Source of the DNA: Ferrovibrio sp965278975
GTDB lineage: Bacteria > Pseudomonadota > Alphaproteobacteria > Ferrovibrionales > Ferrovibrionaceae
Reading direction: 5' to 3'
Assembly (NCBI RefSeq): GCF_965278975.1
Contig: NZ_OZ257126.1
Span: 2,666,001-2,730,000 of the forward strand
Length of the DNA: 64,000 bases
Shown here: positions 43,312 through 51,350 of the stretch, one piece after another
How positions within the stretch are numbered: position 1 is the first letter of the stretch
How the letters are laid out: every line of letters begins with the position of its first letter
Made by a program: the position numbers and the translations under genes
Notes under the pieces: model-generated
Seen by the model: only the letters and a program-made list of their open reading frames with translations
What the model was told of the DNA's origin: nothing
Database searches by the model: none

Positions 43312-44232
43312 TTAGCTGGGCAGGCTGAGCAGCCAGTCGCGGAAGGCGCGGATCGCCGGTTCGCGCGCGCGGCCCTTCAGGTGCAGCAGGTAATAGCCGC
43401 CAGGGCGGCGCACCCGCTGCCCGGGCAGCGGCTCCACCAGGCGGCCCTCGCGCAATTCCGTGCTGACGTAGAAATCCGGCACCAGGGCAAGGCCAAGCCC
43501 GTTCACCGCGGCTTCGATCGACATGAAGAAATGCTCGAAAGCCGGGCCGGGATTGCCTGATGGCGGCTTCATGCCGGCCTGATCGAACCATTCCGCCCAG
43601 GCCTCGGGCCGCGTCGAATGGGTCAGCAGGGCGTGGCGGCGGATATCCTCGGGTCGTTTCACCGGGCGGCTTTTCAGCAGGGCCGGGGCGCCGACCAGGA
43701 TCACGGTTTCCGGGAACAGGAAGCTGGCTTCCAGTTCATCGGGCCAGTCGCCGGCGCCGTATTGCAGCCCCACATCGATGGCCTCGCGGGCGAAGTCGAT
43801 GCGGCGGTCGGCGCTGGTCACGTCGACAGTGATTTCCGGGTGGCGGCGCTGGAAATCCGCCAGCCGCGGCATGAACCAGCGCATGGCGAAGGTCGGCAGC
43901 GTGGTGATGGTGAGGCGGTTGGCTGGTCGCCCGGCACGCGCCACCAGGCGGGTGGCGGCGGTCAGCCGGTCGAAGGCATCGTTCAGCGCCGGCAGGTAGG
44001 CCGCACCCATCTCGGTCAGTTCCAGGCCCCGGGGGCCGCGCTGGAACAGCTGCACGCCGAGATCGGCTTCAAGCTGCTTCACCAGCCGGCTCACCGCGCC
44101 CTGGGTGACATGCAGTTCCTGGGCGGCGCGGGTGAAGCTCAGATGCCGCCCGGCGGCGGTGAAGGCGCGCAATGCATTCAGAGAAGGCAGCGTGTTCAGT
44201 GAAGGGTGGGGATCATTATGAGAAAAACTCAT
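43312..44232 (-). CDS. LysR-family transcriptional regulator (GcvA-like)
   Basis: A 306-residue regulator from the ATG at 44232. The N-terminal helix-turn-helix (LNALRAFTAAGRHLSFTRAAQELHVTQGAVSRLVKQLE) and the ADLGVQLFQRGPRGLELTE wing are typical of the GcvA branch, followed by a periplasmic-binding-protein-like effector domain (about 105-300). It is divergent from the VOC protein gene with 82 bases between starts, the usual arrangement for control of the neighbour and itself. The effector is unknown. Confidence 0.9.
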   Translation of the reverse strand: MSFSHNDPHPSLNTLPSLNALRAFTAAGRHLSFTRAAQELHVTQGAVSRLVKQLEADLGVQLFQRGPRGLELTEMGAAYLPALNDAFDRLTAATRLVARAGRPANRLTITTLPTFAMRWFMPRLADFQRRHPEITVDVTSADRRIDFAREAIDVGLQYGAGDWPDELEASFLFPETVILVGAPALLKSRPVKRPEDIRRHALLTHSTRPEAWAEWFDQAGMKPPSGNPGPAFEHFFMSIEAAVNGLGLALVPDFYVSTELREGRLVEPLPGQRVRRPGGYYLLHLKGRAREPAIRAFRDWLLSLPS

Positions 44233-44314
44233 AACGAAGGAGTTTAAATCGATTGTCGCGGCGGCGCCAGTGGCTAAGATCGGCGGCATAACAGCCCCCA
44301 GCAGGAGCCGCCCC

Positions 44315-44794
44315 ATGAATGCCCTGACCCCGACCCAGAAGCCGGAAGCCGGCAGCACGCTGCCCAATGGCGGCCGTCCGATCCGCCCCTTCCATCTCGC
44401 TTTCCCGGTGCATGATATCGCCGAGGCGCGCCGCTTCTATGGCGGTCTGCTCGGCTGCCCGGAAGGCCGCTCGGCGGATAACTGGGTCGATTTCGATCTG
44501 TTCGGCCATCAGATCGTGGCGCATCTGGCGCCCGAGGAATGCGGCCATGCCAAGACCAGCGATGTCGATGATCATGCCGTGCCGGTGAAGCATTTTGGCG
44601 TGGTGCTGAACATTCCGGAATGGAAGGCGCTGGCCGAGAAGATGACCGCCGTCGGCACCAAGTTCGTGATCGAACCCTATGTGCGTTTCGAGGGCGAGGT
44701 CGGCGAGCAATACACCATGTTCTTCCTTGATCCGTCGGGCAACGCGCTTGAGTTCAAGGCCTTCGCCCATGACGAGATGATCTTCGCCAAGTAG
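44315..44794 (+). CDS. VOC (glyoxalase/dioxygenase) superfamily protein
   Basis: A 159-residue protein from the ATG at 44315 with AGGAG nine bases upstream. Two beta-alpha-beta-beta-beta modules: PFHLAFPVHDIAEARRFYGGLLGC with the metal-ligand His, HFGVVLNIPEWKAL with a second His, and FFLDPSGNALEFKAF with the terminal Glu ligand. The pattern H...H...E is that of metal-dependent VOC enzymes. The reaction is not predictable. Probably controlled by the divergent LysR regulator. Confidence 0.88.
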   Translation: MNALTPTQKPEAGSTLPNGGRPIRPFHLAFPVHDIAEARRFYGGLLGCPEGRSADNWVDFDLFGHQIVAHLAPEECGHAKTSDVDDHAVPVKHFGVVLNIPEWKALAEKMTAVGTKFVIEPYVRFEGEVGEQYTMFFLDPSGNALEFKAFAHDEMIFAK

Positions 44795-44883
44795 TTTCCA
44801 GCAGCCCTAAAAGCTGTTCTCCAGATGCAGCCGCTGGCCCTGAGCAGTTAGCTCTGTGCCGGCGGCTGTATTTGTTTGCATTG

Positions 44884-45219
44884 CTAAGTCGGCAGCACCT
44901 TGCCGATGGCGCTGCCAATGGCGGCCCATAGCGTATTGACCAGCGCGTTCCAGGCTTTCTCGACCATAACTGCGGCCAGGCCTTTCAGCGTGTTGACCAG
45001 GTTGCGTGCCATGGTCTTGAGGCCATCAAGCAGGAATGGCTGCACATCCTCGCCGATCTGGCCCGCGGCGATGCCGGCGGCCACCAGCGCGCCCTGCTGC
45101 GCCAGGGCCTGCACCTGTGCCTGGGCAAAGCCTTCCGCCTGGGTGACATCCTGGCCGATGGCGCCAGTTACCGCCTGAATCAGCTGCCCGGTCAGGGCAG
45201 CAGGATCGATTGCCGTCAT
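44884..45219 (-). CDS. Small helical protein of unknown function
   Basis: A 111-residue Ala/Gln-rich protein without a signal peptide. The first half (about 10-60) is low-complexity helix; the second half contains two amphipathic or weakly hydrophobic helices (LLDGLKTMARNLVNTLKGLAAVMVEKA and WNALVNTLWAAIGSAIGKVLPT). The last helix has the Gly/Trp/Lys pattern of membrane-active peptides. It starts 18 bases after the lipoprotein gene ends, so the two are one operon. I do not recognise a family. It could be a membrane-associated partner of the lipoprotein. Confidence 0.65.
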   Translation of the reverse strand: MTAIDPAALTGQLIQAVTGAIGQDVTQAEGFAQAQVQALAQQGALVAAGIAAGQIGEDVQPFLLDGLKTMARNLVNTLKGLAAVMVEKAWNALVNTLWAAIGSAIGKVLPT

Positions 45220-45237
45220 CTGTCTCTCCCTCGGCTA

Positions 45238-45759
45238 TCAGCGCGCCAGCGCCTTTTCGTAGATCAGCGCCTGCTGCATCGAGATGGTGAACTGGCCCTT
45301 GAAGGCCTGCACCTCGATCAGGCTGAGCGACCGCCCGGCATGGGCGCTGCGCATGGTTGAAATGGTCTGCGCCAGCAAAGCCACCACGCCCGAGCTTGGT
45401 GCCTGCATCGCCTGGATGTCGCTGATTGCCTTGCCGATCAGGTTGGAGCCGGCTGGTGTCGAAGGCATCGGGCGGCTGTCGATCTGCACCTTGGTGGCTT
45501 CCAGCAGCGCGATCAGCGCCGTGTAGCTGGCCTGTGCCGCTGCGTAGCCCTGCGGATTGCCCGGGTTCTGCGCCACCTGATCGAACAGCGCCATGCCGTT
45601 GGTATTGGCGGTGCCGAGCGCCTGCACGATGCTCTGGTCATAAGCCGGCGCGAGTTGTGCCTGGCAGCCGCCCAGCAGCAGGAGGGCCAAGGCGGCAAGA
45701 CAATGTGCAACGAGGTAGTGGCGCCTGACCGGCACCCTGAATACGGGAATATAATCCAT
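45238..45759 (-). CDS. Lipoprotein of unknown function
   Basis: A 173-residue protein with a basic N-region, a hydrophobic stretch and a lipobox LLGGC (Cys at about 32), then about 140 residues of Ala/Gln-rich helix (DQSIVQALGTANTNGMALF..., EVQAFKGQFTISMQQALIYEKALAR). No family recognised. The ATG at 45759 has AGGGGG seven bases upstream; both lie against or inside a perfect 18-bp hairpin. A GTG eight codons in would give a more usual n-region for the signal peptide. It is followed 18 bases later by the 111-residue helical protein gene. Confidence 0.7.
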   Translation of the reverse strand: MDYIPVFRVPVRRHYLVAHCLAALALLLLGGCQAQLAPAYDQSIVQALGTANTNGMALFDQVAQNPGNPQGYAAAQASYTALIALLEATKVQIDSRPMPSTPAGSNLIGKAISDIQAMQAPSSGVVALLAQTISTMRSAHAGRSLSLIEVQAFKGQFTISMQQALIYEKALAR

Positions 45760-45804
45760 AAATACCCCCTATAAGAGTTATTAAATCTCTTATAGGGGGT
45801 ATTT
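45760..45804 (-). promoter_or_regulatory. Perfect 18-bp hairpin covering the lipoprotein ribosome binding site
   Basis: AAATACCCCCTATAAGAG (45760-45777) and its exact reverse complement CTCTTATAGGGGGTATTT (45787-45804) flank a 9-base loop. On the minus strand the second arm carries AGGGGG, the Shine-Dalgarno, and its last base touches the lipoprotein ATG at 45759. A consensus TATAAT (minus strand, 45825-45830) lies just upstream, so a transcript starting there would have a leader made almost wholly of this hairpin. It could hold translation off until opened; as alternatives it may be a terminator (T-rich after the stem on the plus strand) or a protein-binding palindrome. Confidence 0.7.
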
Positions 45805-45825
45805 TATTTTCTATCTATATTTTTA

Positions 45826-46707
45826 TTATAGGTGTGCGAGCGCCTGCTCCATGAATTGCTCCGACCATTCCTGCACGAAATGGCCACCATCTGGCACTTC
45901 GATGGCGGGCGGACAGTTGCGGATCACCTTGTGCAGGCCCTGCATCACCGGGGCGCCGAGCACCGGGTCGGCCATACCGATCACCATCACGCTTTTGCCC
46001 TGCCAGTCGTTCTTCCAGAATTCCAGTGCGCGGCGCGACAATTCCGTGCCGGGCGCCTGCGGATTGTCCGGCACCAGGTTGGGGAAACGGCGCACGCCGC
46101 CCTTGTAGTGCAGGTCGGGATAGGGCGCGTCATAGGCAGCGGCTTCCTCAGGCGTCAGATGCGGGCAGCCGCGCGCGATGAGTTTGCCGATCGCCATGTC
46201 CGGGTTCTTGTTGTTCCAGGCGCGCCAGTCGAGGAAGCCCTGGGTCAATGGCTTGTCGCCGGTGGCGAGCGACGTGTTCATCACGAACAGGCCGCAGAAA
46301 CGTTCCGGCATCTTCATCGGGATGGTGAGGCCGAGCAGGCCGCCCCAATCCTGGCACACCAGCACCACGTCATGCAGGTTCAGCGCCCGGATCAGCGCGA
46401 TCAGGCTGTCGCGGTGGAAATCGAAAGTATAGACCGCATCCTCGCGCGGCTTGTCGGATTTGCCGAAGCCGAACAGGTCCGGCGCCACCACGCGATGGCC
46501 GGCGGCGACCAGGGCAGGGATCATGCGGCGGTAGAGATAGCTCCAGGTCGGCTGGCCATGCAGGCAGAGGAAGGTCTTGCCGCCATGCCTGCCTTCATCC
46601 AGGTAATGCATGCGCAGGCCGTTAGCCTGTTCCAGATAATGTGCCTTGAAGGCATAGCCGGGCAGGTTCTCGAACCGTTCGTCCGGCGTGCGCAGGGCTT
46701 CGATCAT
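45826..46707 (-). CDS. Haloalkane dehalogenase (subfamily I, DhlA-like)
   Basis: A 293-residue alpha/beta-hydrolase. Features of haloalkane dehalogenases: oxyanion motif H50-GQPTWSYLYR, nucleophile D120 in VCQDWGG (Asp rather than Ser) with the halide-stabilising W121 next to it, acid D247 (GMADPVLG) after strand 7 as in subfamily I, and H276 in GGHFVQE. A second halide-binding Trp may be W161 or W164 in the cap. The enzyme would hydrolyse a carbon-halogen bond to alcohol, halide and proton. Natural substrate unknown; some relatives act on epoxides, but the Asp-Trp pair favours dehalogenation. It is on the same strand as purB, 121 bases downstream of it. Confidence 0.86.
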   Translation of the reverse strand: MIEALRTPDERFENLPGYAFKAHYLEQANGLRMHYLDEGRHGGKTFLCLHGQPTWSYLYRRMIPALVAAGHRVVAPDLFGFGKSDKPREDAVYTFDFHRDSLIALIRALNLHDVVLVCQDWGGLLGLTIPMKMPERFCGLFVMNTSLATGDKPLTQGFLDWRAWNNKNPDMAIGKLIARGCPHLTPEEAAAYDAPYPDLHYKGGVRRFPNLVPDNPQAPGTELSRRALEFWKNDWQGKSVMVIGMADPVLGAPVMQGLHKVIRNCPPAIEVPDGGHFVQEWSEQFMEQALAHL

Positions 46708-46828
46708 CGTGTCTCTCTCCCTTTTATGTTTATGGGAGAAAGACTGAACCTCCGGGCGGCCAAGTCAATGGCCGGCCCGATGCTCAAAATAGGCCAGCGA
46801 TCAAATATGCTGCTGACGCTGCGGCAGC

Positions 46829-48205
46829 TTACTTCTTCTTGCCCTTTTTCACCTTCGGCCGGGCCTTGCCCGGCTTGGCGCGCACCGCCTTGGCATGGGT
46901 TGCCATTGCCTTGGCGCCGAACACGCGGCGGAAGATGGTGTCGACATGCTTGAGGTGGTAGCCGAGGTCGAACAGCTCGGCGAGCTGCTTCGGCTTCAGC
47001 TTGGCGGTCACCTCCGGCTCGCTTTGCAGCAGCTTCAGGAAGTCGCCTCCCTGGCGCCAGATGGTCATGGCGTGCTTCTGCACCAGGCGATAGCTGTCCT
47101 CGCGCGAGAGGCCCGCCTGGGTCAGGGCCAGCAGGATGCGCTGCGAATGTACCAGACCGCCGAAGCGGTCCAGGTTCTTCATCATGTTTTCCGGGTAGAC
47201 CACCAGCTTCTCGACCACGCCGGCAAGGCGATGCAGCGCGAAATCGAGATGGATGGTGGCATCCGGGCCGATGCCGCGTTCCACCGAGGAGTGGCTGATA
47301 TCGCGCTCATGCCACAAAGCCACATTTTCCAGCGCCGGGATAACCGCCGAGCGGACCAGGCGGGCGAGGCCGGTCAGGTTCTCGGTCAGCACCGGGTTGC
47401 GCTTGTGCGGCATCGCCGAGGAACCCTTCTGGCCCGGCGAGAAATATTCCTCGGCTTCCATCACTTCACTGCGCTGCAGGTGACGGATCTCCGTCGCCAG
47501 CCGTTCGATGGAAGCCGCCACCACAGCCAGATGGGCGAAATACGCGGCATGGCGGTCGCGCGGGATCACCTGGGTGCTCACCGGCTCCGGCTTCAGGCCG
47601 AGCTGCTTGGCGACATGCTCTTCAACGCGCGGGTCGATATTGGCGAAGGTGCCGACAGCGCCCGAAATGGCACAGGTGGCCACTTCCTCGCGCGCCAGTT
47701 CCAGGCGGCGGCGGGCGCGCTGGAATTCGGCATGGTAGCCGGCGAGCTTCAAGCCGAAGGTCACCGGCTCGGCATGGATGCCATGGCTGCGGCCGATGGT
47801 GGGCAGCAGCCGGTATTCAAAGGCGCGCTCTTCCAGTGCCTTCAGCACCCGATCGCAGCCGGCCAGCAGCAGGTCGGCGGCTTTCACAAGCTGCAGGTTG
47901 AAGCAGGTATCCAGCACGTCCGACGAGGTCATGCCCTGGTGCACGAAGCGCGCCGCCGGGCCGACATATTCCGCCAGGTTGGTGAGGAAGGCGATCACGT
48001 CATGCTTGGTCTCGCGCTCGATGGCGTCGATCCGCGCAATCTCCCACTTGCCCTTTTTCCACACTTCCTTGGCGGCGGATTTCGGGATCACGCCCAGCTT
48101 GGCCTGGGCATCGCAGGCATGGGCCTCGATCTCGAACCACAGCCGGAACTTCATTTCCGGCTCCCAGATGGCAGCCATTTCAGGGCGGGTATAGCGGGGA
48201 ATCAT
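46829..48205 (-). CDS. purB: Adenylosuccinate lyase
   Basis: A 458-residue homotetrameric enzyme of the fumarase superfamily. It catalyses two beta-eliminations: SAICAR to AICAR and adenylosuccinate to AMP. Motifs: MIPRYTRPEMAAIW at the N-terminus, HQGMTSSDVLDT, the His base in GRSHGIHAEP, and the signature loop SSAMPHKRNP. The last about 20 residues are a Lys/Arg/Pro tail (RAKPGKARPKVKKGKKK) not found in the catalytic fold; it could bind nucleic acid or be disordered. No other pur genes are next to it. Confidence 0.95.
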   Translation of the reverse strand: MIPRYTRPEMAAIWEPEMKFRLWFEIEAHACDAQAKLGVIPKSAAKEVWKKGKWEIARIDAIERETKHDVIAFLTNLAEYVGPAARFVHQGMTSSDVLDTCFNLQLVKAADLLLAGCDRVLKALEERAFEYRLLPTIGRSHGIHAEPVTFGLKLAGYHAEFQRARRRLELAREEVATCAISGAVGTFANIDPRVEEHVAKQLGLKPEPVSTQVIPRDRHAAYFAHLAVVAASIERLATEIRHLQRSEVMEAEEYFSPGQKGSSAMPHKRNPVLTENLTGLARLVRSAVIPALENVALWHERDISHSSVERGIGPDATIHLDFALHRLAGVVEKLVVYPENMMKNLDRFGGLVHSQRILLALTQAGLSREDSYRLVQKHAMTIWRQGGDFLKLLQSEPEVTAKLKPKQLAELFDLGYHLKHVDTIFRRVFGAKAMATHAKAVRAKPGKARPKVKKGKKK

Positions 48206-48340
48206 GTGGGCCTCGTCTGCGAGCGGGAAGCGAGGCGGTTTTACTCTCCCAGGCCGGCCAATTCAACGCGTGAGAGGCCGTGGATTGACGCTTCCCTGCG
48301 ATTAGGGCAGCGTCCGGGCAAATTCCGGGGAGATGCCGCC

Positions 48341-50161
48341 ATGGCTGCTGAAAATACCGTTCCGACCATCGACCGCCGCGACCTGGATTTCCAGCTTTTT
48401 GAGCTGCTGGACGTGGCGGCCCTGGCCGAGCGCCCGTATTTCGCCGACCATGACCGCGAGACGCTAGGCGCCGCGCTGGATACTGCCCAGAGTATCGCAG
48501 CGGCGCATTTCCAGACCCATAACCGCAAGAACGACCTGAACGAGCCGCATTTCGACGGCGAGACCGTGCATATCATCCCGGAAGTGCGCGCGGCGCTGGA
48601 TCAGTTCATCAATGCCGGCTTCATGGCGGCACATCGCGGCTATGATGAAGGCGGCCAGCAACTGCCCTGGAGCGTGATGCAGGGCTGCTTCGCCTGCTTC
48701 AATGCCGCCAATATCGGCACCATCGCCTATGCCTTCCTCACCATTGGCGCTTCCAACCTGATCGGCGCCTTCGGCAATGATGAGCAGAAGCGGCGCTACC
48801 TCAAGCCGATGACCGAGGGCCGCTTCTTCGGCACCATGTGCCTCTCCGAGCCGCAGGCCGGCTCCGGCCTGGCCGATATCCGCACCCGCGCGGTGCCGCA
48901 GCCCGATGGCAGCTATTCCATCAGTGGCAGCAAGATGTGGATTTCCGGCGGCGAGCATGAGCTGGCGGAAAACATCGTGCATCTGGTGCTGGCGAAGATC
49001 GAGGGCGCGCCGGCCGGTGTGCGCGGCATCTCGTTGTTCATCGTGCCGAAGCGCCATGTGCATGAGGATGGCAGTCTCGGCCAGCGCAACGATGTGCAGC
49101 TTGCCGGCCTCAATCACAAGATGGGTTATCGCGGCACCACCAATACGCTGCTGTCATTCGGCGAAAACGGCGCCTGCATTGGCTATCTGGTCGGCGAGCA
49201 GCATCGCGGCCTCGACTACATGTTCATGATGATGAACGAGGCGCGCATCGGCGTCGGCCTTGGCGCCACCTCGCTCGGCATTGCCGGCTACCGCTATAGC
49301 CTGGATTACGCCCGCCAGCGCCTGCAGGGCCGCGCGCCGGATAACAAGGATCCGGCCTCGCCACCGCTGCCTATCATCCAGCATGCCGATATCCGCCGCC
49401 TGCTGCTGGCGCAGAAAGCGGCCACTGAAGGTGCGCTGGCGCTCTGCCTCTATGCCGCGCATCTGGTGGATGTGCAGCATGCGGCAAAGGATGACGCCGA
49501 GAAGCAGCGCGTGTCGCTGCTGCTGGATATGCTTACCCCGATGGTGAAATCCTGGCCCAGCGAATTCTGTCTCGAAGCCAACAAGCATGCCATCCAGGTG
49601 TTGGGCGGCTATGGCTATACCCGCGATTATCCCGTCGAGCAGTATTACCGCGACAACCGCCTCAACCCGATCCATGAAGGCACCCATGGCGTGCAGGGCA
49701 TGGACATCCTGGGCCGCAAGGTGACCATGCAGGGTGGCGCCGGTTTCAAGCTGCTGCTGGAAACCATCCAGGCCGATTGCGCATTGGCCCGCGATGTGGC
49801 CGAAACCGCCAGCTTGGCCGCCACGCTGGAAGCGGCACTCGGCCGCGTGGTGGAAACTACCCAGGCGATGTTGCCGGCGGCGAAGGATGGCCGTATCGCG
49901 CTCTACCTCGCCAATGCCACGCTGTATCTCGATATGATGGGCCATGTTGTTGTGGCCTGGATGTGGCTGCGTCAGGCACGCATCGCGGCCTTGGCCCTGG
50001 CTGCGGGCAAGAGCGGCACGGAAGCCGATTTCTACCAGGGCAAGCTGGCGGCGGCGCGCTACTTCTATGCCTATGAACTGGGCAAGTTGGATTACTGGCT
50101 GCCGCTGCTGGCGCGGCTGGAGCCGGCGACTCACGACATGAATCCGGCTTGGTTCACCTAA
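48341..50161 (+). CDS. Acyl-CoA dehydrogenase of the DmdC-like large family
   Basis: A 606-residue flavoprotein from the ATG at 48341 with GGGGAG upstream; the long in-frame extension before it is antisense to purB. It has the N-terminal helical domain, a middle beta domain (FGTMCLSEPQAGSGLADIRTRA, SGSKMWISGGEHEL), and a C-terminal helical domain with catalytic Glu E446 in NPIHEGTHGVQGMDILGRK. The extra C-terminal 130 residues identify the large ACAD class that includes 3-methylmercaptopropionyl-CoA dehydrogenase DmdC. Substrate could be a thio- or aryl-acyl-CoA. No dmdA, dmdB or dmdD is in view; the DMSP link is therefore only a possibility. Confidence 0.88.
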   Translation: MAAENTVPTIDRRDLDFQLFELLDVAALAERPYFADHDRETLGAALDTAQSIAAAHFQTHNRKNDLNEPHFDGETVHIIPEVRAALDQFINAGFMAAHRGYDEGGQQLPWSVMQGCFACFNAANIGTIAYAFLTIGASNLIGAFGNDEQKRRYLKPMTEGRFFGTMCLSEPQAGSGLADIRTRAVPQPDGSYSISGSKMWISGGEHELAENIVHLVLAKIEGAPAGVRGISLFIVPKRHVHEDGSLGQRNDVQLAGLNHKMGYRGTTNTLLSFGENGACIGYLVGEQHRGLDYMFMMMNEARIGVGLGATSLGIAGYRYSLDYARQRLQGRAPDNKDPASPPLPIIQHADIRRLLLAQKAATEGALALCLYAAHLVDVQHAAKDDAEKQRVSLLLDMLTPMVKSWPSEFCLEANKHAIQVLGGYGYTRDYPVEQYYRDNRLNPIHEGTHGVQGMDILGRKVTMQGGAGFKLLLETIQADCALARDVAETASLAATLEAALGRVVETTQAMLPAAKDGRIALYLANATLYLDMMGHVVVAWMWLRQARIAALALAAGKSGTEADFYQGKLAAARYFYAYELGKLDYWLPLLARLEPATHDMNPAWFT

Positions 50162-50233
50162 ACCAAGATATGATGGCGTAGCGTCGGCAGACGCGGCAGA
50201 GTGAGGCATCCGTCAGCAAAGGTGCCTCACGCC

Positions 50234-50704
50234 ATGTATGTTGTTGCCCTCACCATTGTTCATTCGCTGATCAGCTTCCTGGCACTAGCCGCCGGCCTGG
50301 CCGTGGTGCTGGACATGCTGCGCAACGAAGATCGCCCGGCCATGGCGAAGCTGTTCCTGGTGGCGGCGATCCTCACCTCGGCCAGCGGTTTCCTCTTTCC
50401 GGTCACGCAGATCCTGCCCTCGCATATCACGGCGGTGATCGCCCTGCTGGTGCTGCTGCCGACCTGGCTGGCACGCTACCGCTTCGGCTTGCGCGGTATC
50501 TGGCGCGGCATTTATGCCGGCGGTGCGGTGGCCAGCCTGTTTTTCGTAGTTTTCGTGCTGGTGGTGCAGGTGTTCATGAAAACCCCGGCCTTGCGCCAGG
50601 CGGCGGAAAAAGCCGAACCGCCTTTCGCCATCACCCAAGGTATCGTGCTGCTGGTATTCATCGCGCTGGGTTTCCTCAGCATCCGTAGATTCCGCCTGGC
50701 ATAG
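50234..50704 (+). CDS. Small integral membrane protein of unknown function
   Basis: A 156-residue protein from the ATG at 50234 with four hydrophobic segments (about 5-25, 38-58, 65-85, 95-120) and a fifth near 135-150. No known signature. The arrangement and length resemble uncharacterised alphaproteobacterial four-helix membrane proteins. It lies between the acyl-CoA dehydrogenase and dciA on the same strand (72 and 36 bases apart), with no sign of coupling. Confidence 0.75.
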   Translation: MYVVALTIVHSLISFLALAAGLAVVLDMLRNEDRPAMAKLFLVAAILTSASGFLFPVTQILPSHITAVIALLVLLPTWLARYRFGLRGIWRGIYAGGAVASLFFVVFVLVVQVFMKTPALRQAAEKAEPPFAITQGIVLLVFIALGFLSIRRFRLA

Positions 50705-50740
50705 CTGTTCCGCCGGCCATGCAGCGGCTATGCTGCGGGC

Positions 50741-51241
50741 ATGGCCGATCAGCCGGAAAAACCCTTCCAGCGTTACAACGCGCCGCGCGGCCTCAATGTC
50801 GCGCTCGGGCGGCTGACCAAGCCGCTGGTGAAGCAGCGCGGCGCGGTGTTCGGCGACATCCTGTCGCGCTGGCCGGAAATCGTCGGGCCGCTGCTCAGTC
50901 CCGATACCCAGCCGGAACGCCTGATCTATGGCGCGCGCGATGGTCATGGCGCCACGCTGGAAGTCGGCGTGAATGGCGCACAGGCGCTGGAATTGCAGCA
51001 TCTGGCGCCGCTGGTGATCGAACGCATCAACAGCTATTTCGGTTATCGCGTGGTGGCTGGGCTGAAACTCAAGCAGATGCCGATTCGGCCCAAGCCGAGC
51101 CAGGCGCGTCCGAGTCGCATACCGCAGCGACTCGGGCCGGAGGAGGCCGCCAGGCTGGCGGAACTGCTCTCTGCAATCGAGGATAAGAACCTCCGCCAAG
51201 CACTTGAGACTCTTGGCCGATCCCTTCTGAAGCAAGGCTAG
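50741..51241 (+). CDS. dciA: DciA-family (DUF721) replication helicase operator
   Basis: A 166-residue protein with the DUF721 core: GLNVALGRLTKPLVKQRGAVFGDILSRWPEIVGPLLS, then a beta region RLIYGARDGHGATLEVGVNGAQALELQHLAPLVIERINSYFGYRVVAGLKLKQ (KH-like), and a basic linker PIRPKPSQARPSR with a C-terminal helical tail. DciA loads or stimulates the DnaB helicase in bacteria without DnaC/DnaI. Order dciA-dsbA-smc is found in related alphaproteobacteria. A perfect DnaA box lies 25 bases after its stop. Confidence 0.88.
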   Translation: MADQPEKPFQRYNAPRGLNVALGRLTKPLVKQRGAVFGDILSRWPEIVGPLLSPDTQPERLIYGARDGHGATLEVGVNGAQALELQHLAPLVIERINSYFGYRVVAGLKLKQMPIRPKPSQARPSRIPQRLGPEEAARLAELLSAIEDKNLRQALETLGRSLLKQG

Positions 51242-51266
51242 TGGCGCCTTATTGGCGCCAGATTCC

Positions 51267-51275
51267 TGTGGATAA
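51267..51275. promoter_or_regulatory. Perfect DnaA box between dciA and dsbA
   Basis: TGTGGATAA is the exact reverse complement of the DnaA box TTATCCACA. It stands alone: no cluster of boxes or AT-rich unwinding element is near, so it is not an origin. Just before it is a small hairpin TGGCGCC-N5-GGCGCCA (51242-51260) that may end dciA transcription. Confidence 0.55.
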
Positions 51276-51350
51276 GAGACGAGTTGGGTTGAAGGCCCGT
51301 CGTTGAAATCCATAAAATGCCCCCTGGATATTGGGGGTGGGAGCCTCTTC

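Noticed and set aside
46895..48340. N-terminal extension of the acyl-CoA dehydrogenase through the complement of purB
   Set aside because: The dehydrogenase family begins at the ATG at 48341 with its own Shine-Dalgarno; the extension has the composition of a shadow frame.
51319..51338. CCCCC/GGGGG hairpin before dsbA as a second Shine-Dalgarno-masking stem
   Set aside because: The likely Shine-Dalgarno GGGAG lies just after the stem, and the 5-bp stem with wobble ends is too weak to claim.
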